This document shows, in pieces, positions 7,588-15,884 of a stretch of 19,624 nucleotides of DNA. This stretch comes from Lachnospiraceae bacterium (GTDB taxonomy: Bacteria; Bacillota; Clostridia; Lachnospirales; Lachnospiraceae), in the NCBI GenBank assembly GCA_014804285.1, contig JAAVAA010000065.1, positions 66,165-85,788 on the forward strand, read 5' to 3'. Position 1 is the first letter of the stretch, and each line of letters starts with the position of its first letter. Below the pieces are notes generated by a model that did not search any database, had not been told where the DNA came from, and worked only from the letters and a program-made list of their open reading frames with translations. The translations under genes were made by a program, and so were the position numbers.

Positions 7588-9197
7588 CCGGGGTAAAATG
7601 GATGAATGATCAGGTAAGGAAACAGGTGATCACAATTGAATCAAAGTGGAAGATGACATTAGGGGAATTCTTTTATTGTCTTTACTTTGCGATCTTACTG
7701 ATTGCAAAAGGAATCGGCCTGATAGAAGGGCAGACATTATTCAGCGTTGCAATCCTGTTAGCCTGTGGGTGTTTTGCTGTGAAGATGGTACTGACAAAGT
7801 ATACAGTAAAAGAGCTTGCGGTCGTGAGCGTTCTGGGGCTGCTTTTTCTTATTGCTTTCTTACAATCCGGGGAGAAGGGAATCTTATTTACTGGAATGAC
7901 GATTCTCGGGATCAAGGATGTAGATATGAAAAAGGTCTTTAAGCTGGGATTCGGAATCTGGTGCTGTACCTTTTTCGGCATCGTGCTGATTCATTTATCC
8001 GGTGCCAGCAATGATTTGATTTTTGCTCATAGAAAATTGGGACTTGGACATATTTTGCGTTACAGTCTCGGGTTTCCCCACCCTAATGTGCTGCAGATTT
8101 CTTATGTGACGTGGATGGCGTTCTTTTTGTACTTATGGCAGCCCAGGACAAAAAAGCAGTGGTCGGTGATAGGAGGGCTGTTCTTAGGTAATTGTTACTT
8201 TTTCTTATATTCGATCAGTTACACAGGTATCATTTTAGCGACGGTTTATCTGGCTGGATACTGCTATTTTACAATGAGAAAATCGTTTAGTAAGCTGGAA
8301 AAGATGTTGATCCAATTGGTTCTTCCAGCCTGCGCGTTGTTCTCTATTCTCGGTCCTGTTCTGATCAAAGGAAGGCTTTTTGATATCTTAAATAAAATTT
8401 TAAACACACGATTTAAACTTTCTAATTACTTTTTGACGCATCAGCCCGTGTTGCTGTTTGGAAGTGAGTTGGTGGAAGCTCCGGATCATTATAGTATAGA
8501 CTGCTCTTATGTGAATTGTCTGCTGCTATATGGGGCTATATTGTTTTTGCTGATCATGGCAGGATATTTCTTTCTAGTACGACAGTGTGTCCAGCAGGAA
8601 CGACGGCGTGAGCTGGCAATGTTAACAGGTTTTTTCATAGCAGGCATATCTGAGCCCTTTTTATTTAATTCTTCTTTCAAGAATTTAACGCTGCTGTTTC
8701 TGGGCGGATATTTTTATGAGCTTTTGGAAAGAGAGTCAAAGTCAGATGGAATAAGTATTTGGGAACTGTCTTTGGTGCAGGGAGAAAGAGCTTTTGAATG
8801 TGCACAAAAGCTGTTTTCCTATTTGAGGAATATTCCGGGAAGAATCTGGCTGAAAGCAGGGCTGCTGGGGGCGGGAATCAGTATTGTGATTACATTGGTA
8901 TATGCCTGTCAGGTGAAAATGCCCTCTGCCATCTATATGCCTGTAAGCCTTTCCGATACAACTGGTGAAGAACCGATTTATATTGATCCGGACAAGCTGC
9001 CGGAAGATTTTGACGGTTGGATGCCGCAGTATTATGATGCGGATACCAAGATGTATAAATTTACAGGAAATATTATTGTGATGGAACAGGTCAGAGGCGT
9101 GATCAGCTGTTTTTTGGTTAGTTTTGGGTTTATTTACGGGGCAGAAGCAGTAATTTACGCGTTGTTTGTCCAAAGGAAGAAGGAGATTGTTAAGTGA
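7584..9197 (+). CDS. Wzy-like polysaccharide polymerase, second paralogue, with C-terminal extension
   Basis: The 537-residue polytopic protein is a paralogue of the polymerase at 3430. The shared landmarks are KMVLTKYTVKE (67-77), IKDVDMKK (110-117) and RYSLGFPHPN (159-168). A further LNTRF segment (273-277) and a conserved outer-loop stretch at 288-296 fit Wzy proteins. The polymerase core ends near residue 385; what follows (386-537) is extra: a linker, one membrane helix (about 421-442), an outer domain of about 55 residues rich in acidic residues, and a last helix (about 503-529). I report the GTG at 7584, which forms a GTGA overlap with the previous stop and has AGAAGAAAG upstream; the in-frame ATG at 7602 is an alternative. 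The end overlaps the next gene by GTGA. Polymerase function is inferred from homology. Confidence 0.78.
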   Translation: MTGVKWMNDQVRKQVITIESKWKMTLGEFFYCLYFAILLIAKGIGLIEGQTLFSVAILLACGCFAVKMVLTKYTVKELAVVSVLGLLFLIAFLQSGEKGILFTGMTILGIKDVDMKKVFKLGFGIWCCTFFGIVLIHLSGASNDLIFAHRKLGLGHILRYSLGFPHPNVLQISYVTWMAFFLYLWQPRTKKQWSVIGGLFLGNCYFFLYSISYTGIILATVYLAGYCYFTMRKSFSKLEKMLIQLVLPACALFSILGPVLIKGRLFDILNKILNTRFKLSNYFLTHQPVLLFGSELVEAPDHYSIDCSYVNCLLLYGAILFLLIMAGYFFLVRQCVQQERRRELAMLTGFFIAGISEPFLFNSSFKNLTLLFLGGYFYELLERESKSDGISIWELSLVQGERAFECAQKLFSYLRNIPGRIWLKAGLLGAGISIVITLVYACQVKMPSAIYMPVSLSDTTGEEPIYIDPDKLPEDFDGWMPQYYDADTKMYKFTGNIIVMEQVRGVISCFLVSFGFIYGAEAVIYALFVQRKKEIVK

Positions 9198-11086
9198 AGG
9201 AGAAACTGACTTATTGTCCTATCTTAAAAACCAATATTTGTGTGACGGATATGCAGCGGACAGTTTCTTATCTTCAGGAACATTTAGAGGAACTGCACGG
9301 GGAATATATATGTGTTTCCAATGTGCATACGACAGTGATGGCAAGCAGGAATGAAGCTTACCGGAATATCCAGAATCAGGCGGCAATGGCGTTGCCGGAT
9401 GGAAAACCGCTGACTATCGTGAGCCGGCTGCGGGGCTTTCGCAATGCAGGCCGGGTACCGGGGCCGGACTTGATGAAGGAAGTTTTTAAGGTGTCGGAGA
9501 AAAAGGGATATACCCATTATTTCTATGGAAGCAAGGAAGAAACATTAGTAAAACTGAAAAGAAATCTTTTAACGGAGTTTCCTGAGCTTAAGATTGTGGG
9601 TATGCAGTCTCCGCCCTTTCGTGCACTGACGCAGGAAGAGGATACCGAAGATGTGGAGAGAATCAATGCGTCCGGAGCAGATTTTATTTGGGTCGGATTG
9701 GGAGCGCCTAAGCAGGAGCAGTGGATGTATAATCATCGAGGACAGGTATGTGGTCTGATGCTGGGAGTGGGGGCAGGATTTGATTTTCATGCCGGTACGG
9801 TAAAGCGCGCGCCTAAATGGATGCAGGAGTGCTGTCTGGAATGGTTATACCGCCTGATGCAGGATCCCAGACGGCTGCTAAAGCGTTATGCTACCACCAA
9901 TCTGGACTTTATCTGGCAGGTTATAAAAGAAAACCACAGGGAAAGAAAAAAAATCAAAAATCGTGTAACGAAAGTGGCTCAGATCGGGCATAAACGAATT
10001 CCATCAAGGGAAGGCGGCGTGGAGATCGTTGTAGAAGAAATTTCTATCAGGCTTGTGAAGAGGGGATATCTGGTGGAGGCCTATAATCGTTCCGGTTATC
10101 ATGTATCAGGAAAAGAGTTTGACACGAAACGTAATAAGGTTTACAAAGGAATCCGCATTCTGACAATCCCGACCTTCCAAAATGGGAAACTGAATGCAAT
10201 TGTATATTCCGTGCTGGCTGCTATCCGCGCGTTATTCGGAAATTACGATATTTATCATTACCATGCGGAAGGCCCCTGTATTATGCTGTGGCTGCCCAAG
10301 CTGTTTCACAAAAAGACGGTGGCAACCATCCATGGTCTGGACTGGCAAAGGTCGAAATGGGGTAATTTTGCATCAAAAGTGTTGAAAGCCGGAGAGAAAA
10401 TGGCAGTGAAACACGCGGATCATATTATTGTGCTCTCCCTGAGTGTGCAGCAGTATTTTATGGAAACTTATGGGCGGAAGACAGAATTTATTCCTAATGG
10501 CGTAAATAAGCCGCAATTAGTTGAAGCAAAAGAGATCAGATCAAAATGGGGACTTGAAAAGGACGGATATATACTTTTCCTTGCAAGGATTGTTCCTGAA
10601 AAAGGAGCACATTATCTTTTGAAGGCATTTTCCCAGATCAAGACGGATAAAAAACTGGTGATTGCCGGAGGAAGCAGTCATTCAAGTGAATATATGAATG
10701 AAATTATGGAAATGGCAGCAGGGGATAACCGGATTGTTTTTACTCATTTTGTGCAAGGACGTCAGCTGGAAGAGTTGTTTTCCAATGCGTATCTGTTTGT
10801 GCTGCCCAGTGATGTGGAAGGAATGGCGATCAGCCTGCTGGAAGCGATGAGTTATGGAAATTGCTGTCTGGTCAGCGACATTCCGGAAAATGTGGAGGTA
10901 GTAGGTGACTATGCGGAAGCTTTTTGCCATGGACAGGTAGAGGATTTAAAGAAGAAGCTGGAACATTTACTGGGAAATCCCGAGAAGGTGAAGGCATACC
11001 GGTCTAAGAGCCAGGAGTTTATATGCGGAAAATATAATTGGGATGATGTGGTGGAACAGACAATAAATCTTTATGAGAAAGGATGA
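9194..11086 (+). CDS. Bifunctional glycosyltransferase: GT26 (WecG/TagA/CpsF) fused to GT4
   Basis: Two complete glycosyltransferases lie in one 630-residue frame. Residues 1-245 are GT26: NVHTT (43-47), PDG with Asp69 (matching the proposed catalytic Asp of TagA), RVPGPDL (87-93), VGLGAPKQE (167-175) and a basic C-terminal tail with R220, R226, R227 and R231, a region TagA uses for membrane contact and activity. GT26 enzymes add a sugar to a lipid-linked first sugar. Residues ~258-630 are GT4: IGHKRIPSREGGVE (264-277), a HGLDW motif, LARIVPEKG and an E-x7-E in DVEGMAISLLEA. The joint is a short basic linker (248-259). The GTG at 9194 has AAGGAG at 9180-9185 (8-base spacing) and overlaps the previous stop. 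The fusion suggests sequential addition of two sugars early in repeat-unit assembly; donors are unknown. Confidence 0.9.
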   Translation: MKEKLTYCPILKTNICVTDMQRTVSYLQEHLEELHGEYICVSNVHTTVMASRNEAYRNIQNQAAMALPDGKPLTIVSRLRGFRNAGRVPGPDLMKEVFKVSEKKGYTHYFYGSKEETLVKLKRNLLTEFPELKIVGMQSPPFRALTQEEDTEDVERINASGADFIWVGLGAPKQEQWMYNHRGQVCGLMLGVGAGFDFHAGTVKRAPKWMQECCLEWLYRLMQDPRRLLKRYATTNLDFIWQVIKENHRERKKIKNRVTKVAQIGHKRIPSREGGVEIVVEEISIRLVKRGYLVEAYNRSGYHVSGKEFDTKRNKVYKGIRILTIPTFQNGKLNAIVYSVLAAIRALFGNYDIYHYHAEGPCIMLWLPKLFHKKTVATIHGLDWQRSKWGNFASKVLKAGEKMAVKHADHIIVLSLSVQQYFMETYGRKTEFIPNGVNKPQLVEAKEIRSKWGLEKDGYILFLARIVPEKGAHYLLKAFSQIKTDKKLVIAGGSSHSSEYMNEIMEMAAGDNRIVFTHFVQGRQLEELFSNAYLFVLPSDVEGMAISLLEAMSYGNCCLVSDIPENVEVVGDYAEAFCHGQVEDLKKKLEHLLGNPEKVKAYRSKSQEFICGKYNWDDVVEQTINLYEKG

Positions 11087-12678
11087 TTACTTTGATCAGA
11101 GAATTGTACCAAAAATGGCAGACGGAATTTAATAATATGAAAAGAGAACTATTTGTAGTTGCCTTCTGCTCTTTTGTTGTTTATCTTCCGTTCATGTGCG
11201 GACAGTTGAATAATGCGGACGGATTTATTTTTGGGGTATTCATGCATAACGATTTTGGGCATGAGGACAGTGAAGGCCGTTTTTTCCTGCGCTTTTTTGA
11301 TTTCTGGAGGGACGGCATGGTACTTCCGGCGATGATTGTCGGCTTATGCTTAGTGCTGTTATGGATTATGGCGGCAGTGCTTTGGTATACTTTGGATATT
11401 CGCGGCAGTATGATGCGGATTTTGTCCGGAATATTAGTCGTGTGCACCCCTTCCATAGCAGATTTGTTTACTTACTATTATACGGCAGACGGATATTGTC
11501 TGAGCCTGCTGCTGGCTGTTCTGGCAGCAGCGTTTTTGGTCAAAGGTGAAAAAAAGGGAAGTCTTCTGGCAGCAGTTTTTGCAATGGTGGGTTCGCTGGG
11601 AATCTATCAGGCATATATAGGAATAACGGTAATCATCTGCGGATTTTGGCTTTTGAGGCAGATGCTTGAAAACAGCATGGAGAATAAACTGCTTGCGAAA
11701 AAGACATTCCATATATTAGGCGGAGGAGTATCGGGTGTCATAGCTTATTTTCTGCTCTATAATGTTTTGGACAAAATAGGATATTTGTCTATAGACAATG
11801 AGAGAATAGCAGATGACGTAGTTTCCAGTATATTCACTAATCTGTTAAGCGGCATTAAAGAAATTTATCAGGTGTTTTTTGAATATTATTTTGCAGATAC
11901 GCTGATTTATAACGCATGGCATGGCCGGTGCTATGTGAACGCACTGTTTTTGGCGCTGGTTCTATTTATGATAGGCATGGTCATCTGGCAGAATCAGACG
12001 TATAAAAATGTGATCCGGTGCGTGCTGAGCATCATTTTGACTGTACTTATTCCGGTGATGCTTGAGGTGGTGATCTTAATAGCACCGGAGATTCCCGTAC
12101 ATGCCGAGACGGGGATTTTAATGCTGTGCGGCATGAACTTCTTTTATCTGCTGCCTGTTTTGTTACTGCCGCTGCTAAAGGGAAAAAAATGGATTTATGT
12201 GGGAGCAAATGTGGTGGTGAAGTTATCACTGGTTTACATGGGTGTATTTATGTGTATGTTTATCGGGGTGTTTGAGCGCATGGTGCAGACAGAAGAGACG
12301 AAGTTTGGAACGCTGGCTGTAAGACTTGAGAGCAGGATAGAAGAATTGGATAATTATTCTCCCGGTATGAAGGTACTGGTAGTGGGCAGACCCCAAAGCG
12401 GCAATTATCCGTTTGTGGACGATACTTATAAGACAGTTACCAAGGGAATGATAAGTGATTACAGTCTTGTGTTTGGAAGAGCCGATCAGGTCAGCATGTC
12501 ATGGATAGAATTGTTTAGATATTACTGCGGGGTAAGGTATGGAAGAGTCAGCGAAGAACAGAGGCTGGAACTGATGGAATCAGCAGAATTTGCCCAAATG
12601 GAAAATTATCCGGCAGAAACTGCGGTTAAGTGGATTGATGATGTAGTGGTCATCAAATTAAGCGAGTATGTTAAATGA
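11083..12678 (+). CDS. GtrII-like membrane glycosyltransferase (PF14264 type)
   Basis: The 531-residue polytopic protein (about ten helices) resembles the GtrII family, named after phage glucosyltransferases that move glucose from undecaprenyl-phosphate-glucose onto O-antigen outside the cytoplasmic membrane. Key features are NNADG (43-47) and EDSEGRF (61-67) in the first outer loop, YYTADGY (132-138) and YQAYIG (175-180), with a soluble C-terminal domain from about 405. The ATG at 11083 gives an ATGA overlap with the fusion gene, but AAAGGA at 11078-11083 is better spaced (8 bases) for the in-frame TTG at 11092, so the real start may be three codons later. It ends with another ATGA overlap. 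No partner GtrA/GtrB (flippase and polyprenyl-phosphate glucosyltransferase) is in the window. The donor sugar is inference. Confidence 0.78.
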   Translation: MITLIRELYQKWQTEFNNMKRELFVVAFCSFVVYLPFMCGQLNNADGFIFGVFMHNDFGHEDSEGRFFLRFFDFWRDGMVLPAMIVGLCLVLLWIMAAVLWYTLDIRGSMMRILSGILVVCTPSIADLFTYYYTADGYCLSLLLAVLAAAFLVKGEKKGSLLAAVFAMVGSLGIYQAYIGITVIICGFWLLRQMLENSMENKLLAKKTFHILGGGVSGVIAYFLLYNVLDKIGYLSIDNERIADDVVSSIFTNLLSGIKEIYQVFFEYYFADTLIYNAWHGRCYVNALFLALVLFMIGMVIWQNQTYKNVIRCVLSIILTVLIPVMLEVVILIAPEIPVHAETGILMLCGMNFFYLLPVLLLPLLKGKKWIYVGANVVVKLSLVYMGVFMCMFIGVFERMVQTEETKFGTLAVRLESRIEELDNYSPGMKVLVVGRPQSGNYPFVDDTYKTVTKGMISDYSLVFGRADQVSMSWIELFRYYCGVRYGRVSEEQRLELMESAEFAQMENYPAETAVKWIDDVVVIKLSEYVK

Positions 12679-13784
12679 AAATATTAATGCTGGTAAATTG
12701 GAAAGTTGAATATACAGATAAACCGATAGGGGATAAGCAGCCGCCAGACTATGTAGCGAAGAACCAGCCTTATTGGTTTTTCCGTTATTTTCCCGAAGAA
12801 AGTAATATCCATGTGGATGTGGCAGATATCCGCAGTTTTCCATGGCTGGAGAAATTTGAAAAAAACAAGATCCGTTTTTACATTTGGCAGACCTTAAAGG
12901 CACTGCCCAGACTTAAGAGATATGATCTGGTTCTCTCGCATGGTATGCAAAGTGGAATTGCGTTGTGCCTTCTCAGAAGAATTTTTGGGAAAGGCAGATA
13001 TAAACATGTGGTGTTTGATATCGGTGCTTTTAACAGTGCGCGGGAAACCGGGCGGAGCCTTAGATTGATGCAGTTTGCCAGTAAGTCCTTAGATGGTGTG
13101 ATTTATCATACCGCATCCCAGAAGGCTTATTATGAAAAATGCCATCCGTGGCTTTTGCCAAAATCCAGATTTATTCCTTTTGGCACGGATACAGAATTTT
13201 TTGCGCCGGATGAAGAAATGCGGGATAGGGCAGGACAAGCAGAGCCCTATATCTTGTGTGTAGGCTACTATAAGCGGGATTGGGATACCTTACTTGCGGC
13301 TTATCGTCAGTTGGCAGAGAGCAGATTTGATAAAATGGTTGAAGGCATCAGGCAGGTTCGGTTGCGGCTGATTGGCAACCGCAATATCCGGACAGAGATA
13401 GAAGGTGTAGAGGTTCTGGATCAGGTATCTGTAACGGAATTAAAAAGACAGATACTAAATGCTCTTTTTTGTGTATTGCCACTACAGCAATTCAATTATT
13501 CTTATGGACAAATGACTTTACTGCAGCAAATGGTACTGGGAAAAGCGGTTATTGCAGCGAATGTATCCAGTATTCAGGCATATAAGAGGGAAGGAAATTT
13601 AATGCTGTATGAGCCAGAAGATGTAGAGGGATTGGCGGCATGCATGGGGGAACTGCTGTCAAATGTTGAAAAAAGGGAGCAGATGGAAAGGAAGGCAAGA
13701 GAAAGCGTACTTAATGTTTATAATGAACAAAATATGGCAAAAGAAATTTATGCGGTGATCAAGGAATGGATGGAGAAAGAATGA
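12675..13784 (+). CDS. GT4-like glycosyltransferase with altered E-x7-E motif
   Basis: This 369-residue protein has GT-B architecture: an N-terminal MKILMLVNW strand, SHGMQSG (88-94), HTASQK (145-150) at the domain crossover, IPFGTDTEFF (167-176) and CVGYYKRDWDTLL (195-207) at the start of the C-terminal domain. In place of the usual GT4 double glutamate it has YSYGQMTLLQQM (275-286), with Ser276 and Gln284 where the two Glu would sit. I recall a GT4 subgroup with a G-Q-x-x-L-L-Q signature, so this is more likely a natural variant than a dead enzyme. It is cytoplasmic by appearance. It starts in an ATGA overlap with the GtrII-like gene and ends in an ATGA overlap with the GT2 gene. The family assignment is reasonably firm; activity and donor are unknown. 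Confidence 0.8.
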   Translation: MKILMLVNWKVEYTDKPIGDKQPPDYVAKNQPYWFFRYFPEESNIHVDVADIRSFPWLEKFEKNKIRFYIWQTLKALPRLKRYDLVLSHGMQSGIALCLLRRIFGKGRYKHVVFDIGAFNSARETGRSLRLMQFASKSLDGVIYHTASQKAYYEKCHPWLLPKSRFIPFGTDTEFFAPDEEMRDRAGQAEPYILCVGYYKRDWDTLLAAYRQLAESRFDKMVEGIRQVRLRLIGNRNIRTEIEGVEVLDQVSVTELKRQILNALFCVLPLQQFNYSYGQMTLLQQMVLGKAVIAANVSSIQAYKREGNLMLYEPEDVEGLAACMGELLSNVEKREQMERKARESVLNVYNEQNMAKEIYAVIKEWMEKE

Positions 13785-14821
13785 TACCGGTTTTATCGGT
13801 GATTGTACCTGTTTATAATGTGGAAAGTTATATAGAGCGGTGTGTGGATAGCCTGAGTGGGCAGACTTTAAAAGAAATAGAGATTCTGCTGATTGACGAT
13901 GGGTCTACGGATGGCAGTGGAGCGATTTGTGATAAAATGGCGGCCGAGGATACAAGAATTCAGGTGATCCATAAAAGGAATGAAGGACAGGGGATTGCCC
14001 GAAATTGCGGGATAGAGGCGGCGAAGGGGCAATATGTGACGTTTGTAGACTCTGATGATTATATGGAAAAAGAGGCTTATCAGTATTTGGTTGAAGAAGC
14101 AGAAAGGTATCATGCGGATGTAATCTGTTTTGGATATTCCAAAGATGATCAACTTGGAAACAGTATGTATCAGTCTCGAATCAGAGAAAGGTGTTATTCT
14201 GGGGAGGAAGTAAAGAGCGGATTTATGCTGCATTTTTTCGGAGATGATCCGGCAGACGATGATATGCGCGGAGTCTCGGCATGTATGTCTGTGTATCGGA
14301 TGGATATGATCAAAGAGCATGGTGTTCGCTTTGCCTCTGAAAGAAAAGTACTGAGTGAAGATACGATTTTTAATTTAGAATTTTGCCGATATGCCAATAT
14401 TGCAGTTTCCTGCGAGAAGATTTTTTATCATTATTGTATACAGGCAGATTCTTTTTCCAGAGGATATTCCAAAGAGCGTCTCGGGAAAACAGCAGAGTTT
14501 ATGGAAATCCTTTCCGGCTACGCAAAGGAATTTGGGGTTGAAGCCTTAACAGCAAACAGAATACAAATGGTACTTTGGGTTAGTCTGCTTGATGCCATAA
14601 GGAAAGAAGTTGCCAACAGGGGAATGTCTGACTACCTGGCATTGCGATCGTCTGTTTGCGAAATTTGTAATAGAGAATATGTATCAAATATGATTAAGTT
14701 ATTGTATACAAGGGGAATGAACATCAAACAGGAATTGTTTTATCGGTGTATAAAGTATAGACAGTACTTTTTATTGATCTTGTTGACATATATGCGGAAC
14801 CGAAATGGTCTGCAAAAATAA
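13781..14821 (+). CDS. GT2 family (GT-A) glycosyltransferase
   Basis: The 346-residue product is a GT2 inverting glycosyltransferase. LSVIVPVYNVESYI (5-18), IDDGSTDGS (38-46), NEGQGIARNCGI (67-78) and the metal-binding DSDD (90-93) form a complete N-terminal GT-A nucleotide-sugar domain. The C-terminal half (about 105-346) is of the kind seen in capsule transferases and has no clear membrane helix. I chose the ATG at 13781 because GGAG at 13772-13775 lies 5 bases upstream and the start forms an ATGA overlap with the previous stop; the in-frame ATG at 13766 lacks such a site. It should add one sugar to the lipid-linked repeat unit in the cytoplasm. Which sugar cannot be read from sequence. Confidence 0.9.
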   Translation: MIPVLSVIVPVYNVESYIERCVDSLSGQTLKEIEILLIDDGSTDGSGAICDKMAAEDTRIQVIHKRNEGQGIARNCGIEAAKGQYVTFVDSDDYMEKEAYQYLVEEAERYHADVICFGYSKDDQLGNSMYQSRIRERCYSGEEVKSGFMLHFFGDDPADDDMRGVSACMSVYRMDMIKEHGVRFASERKVLSEDTIFNLEFCRYANIAVSCEKIFYHYCIQADSFSRGYSKERLGKTAEFMEILSGYAKEFGVEALTANRIQMVLWVSLLDAIRKEVANRGMSDYLALRSSVCEICNREYVSNMIKLLYTRGMNIKQELFYRCIKYRQYFLLILLTYMRNRNGLQK

Positions 14822-14840
14822 CTTTGGGTAAGGTAGGTTT

Positions 14841-15884
14841 ATGGAAAAGTCACCATTAATCAGCGTAATTATGTCCGCATATAATGAGGAAGCGTTTGTA
14901 GAACGCGCGATAAAAAGCATTTTGGGTCAGACAGAGCAGAGTTTTGAAATCATTATATTTGATGATTGCTCTACAGACACGACGATGGATATTATTGAAC
15001 GGATCAGGGATGAACGGATCCGTTTCTATAAAAATTCTGAAAACTGCGGATTAACTAGCAATTTGAATAAAGGACTTCGACTGGCAAAAGGGAGGTACAT
15101 TGCAAGGATGGACGGAGATGATATTTCTCTGCCGGAGCGTTTTGAAAAGCAGGTGAGGTATTTTGAGGAGCATCCCGATGTTATGCTGATCAGCTGTCAG
15201 ACACAGAATTTTGGGGAATCCTCCCTCTGCTGGAAGCTTAAGGAAAGCAGCGAAGAATTAAAAGCGAGGATGTTGGTAAGGCCGGTATTTGCACATCCTG
15301 GATTTATGATGAGAAGGGAATTGCTTGATAGGGGCTTTTTTTATGATGAAACCTTTCGGACTGCGCAGGACTATGAGCTTGCTTCCAGAATAGCAGGAGA
15401 ATACCAAGTCGGGATTGTGCGGGAGATTTTGCTGTATTACAGAGTCCATAAGAAGCAGGTTTCCAATTTATCAGGTAAAGAGCAGTTTCATAATGCGGAC
15501 AGGGTTAGAGAGAAGCTTTGGAATCAGGTTGGCGTAGCGCTCTCAGAGGATGAAAAGCGAGCACTACAAAAGTGGGCAAAGGAAGAGAGAGCAGAGAGTG
15601 TTACGGAGTATGTGGAGATAAACCGCTTGATAGATAAAATTTTGGCAGCAAATAAAACATCCCATATTTATCAGCAGGAAGTATTAAACAGGACATTGAA
15701 CAGATTGCTGTACTTGTGGGTGATTCGTTCCAAAAAGCCGGGGTATCTGCTGGCATTTCCCAAGGTGTGCAGATATCGGGGTAAGAATATGGTGCTGTTC
15801 GTAAGGGAACTGCTGGAGACTATGAAAGAAAAGATTAAGAATTCCGGAGGGAACAGACAGACTGGTACTCCATCCGGCGGTTAG
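14841..15884 (+). CDS. GT2 family (GT-A) glycosyltransferase
   Basis: The 347-residue GT2 protein starts with ISVIMSAYNEEAFV (7-20), then DDCSTD (41-46), NCGLTSNLNKGL (68-79), RYIARMDGDD (85-94, the metal-binding DxD) and FRTAQDYEL, where the QD pair is the usual site of the catalytic base. It therefore looks complete and active, in the cytoplasm. The start has AAGGTAGG upstream and is separated from the previous GT2 gene by 19 bases, the first non-overlapping junction after a run of coupled genes. Its last 50 bases overlap the 3' end of the opposite-strand deacetylase gene, and no terminator hairpin is visible between them. It is different enough from its GT2 neighbour not to be a recent duplicate. 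Donor unknown. Confidence 0.9.
   Translation: MEKSPLISVIMSAYNEEAFVERAIKSILGQTEQSFEIIIFDDCSTDTTMDIIERIRDERIRFYKNSENCGLTSNLNKGLRLAKGRYIARMDGDDISLPERFEKQVRYFEEHPDVMLISCQTQNFGESSLCWKLKESSEELKARMLVRPVFAHPGFMMRRELLDRGFFYDETFRTAQDYELASRIAGEYQVGIVREILLYYRVHKKQVSNLSGKEQFHNADRVREKLWNQVGVALSEDEKRALQKWAKEERAESVTEYVEINRLIDKILAANKTSHIYQQEVLNRTLNRLLYLWVIRSKKPGYLLAFPKVCRYRGKNMVLFVRELLETMKEKIKNSGGNRQTGTPSGG

Noticed and set aside
8742..9173. 143-codon open frame on the - strand inside the second polymerase gene
   Set aside because: It mirrors the C-terminal extension coding sequence and has no plausible family features or ribosome binding site.
13868..14320. 150-codon open frame on the - strand inside the GT2 gene
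   Set aside because: It is antisense to a clearly coding GT2 domain, has no recognisable protein features and is explained by codon bias on the + strand.
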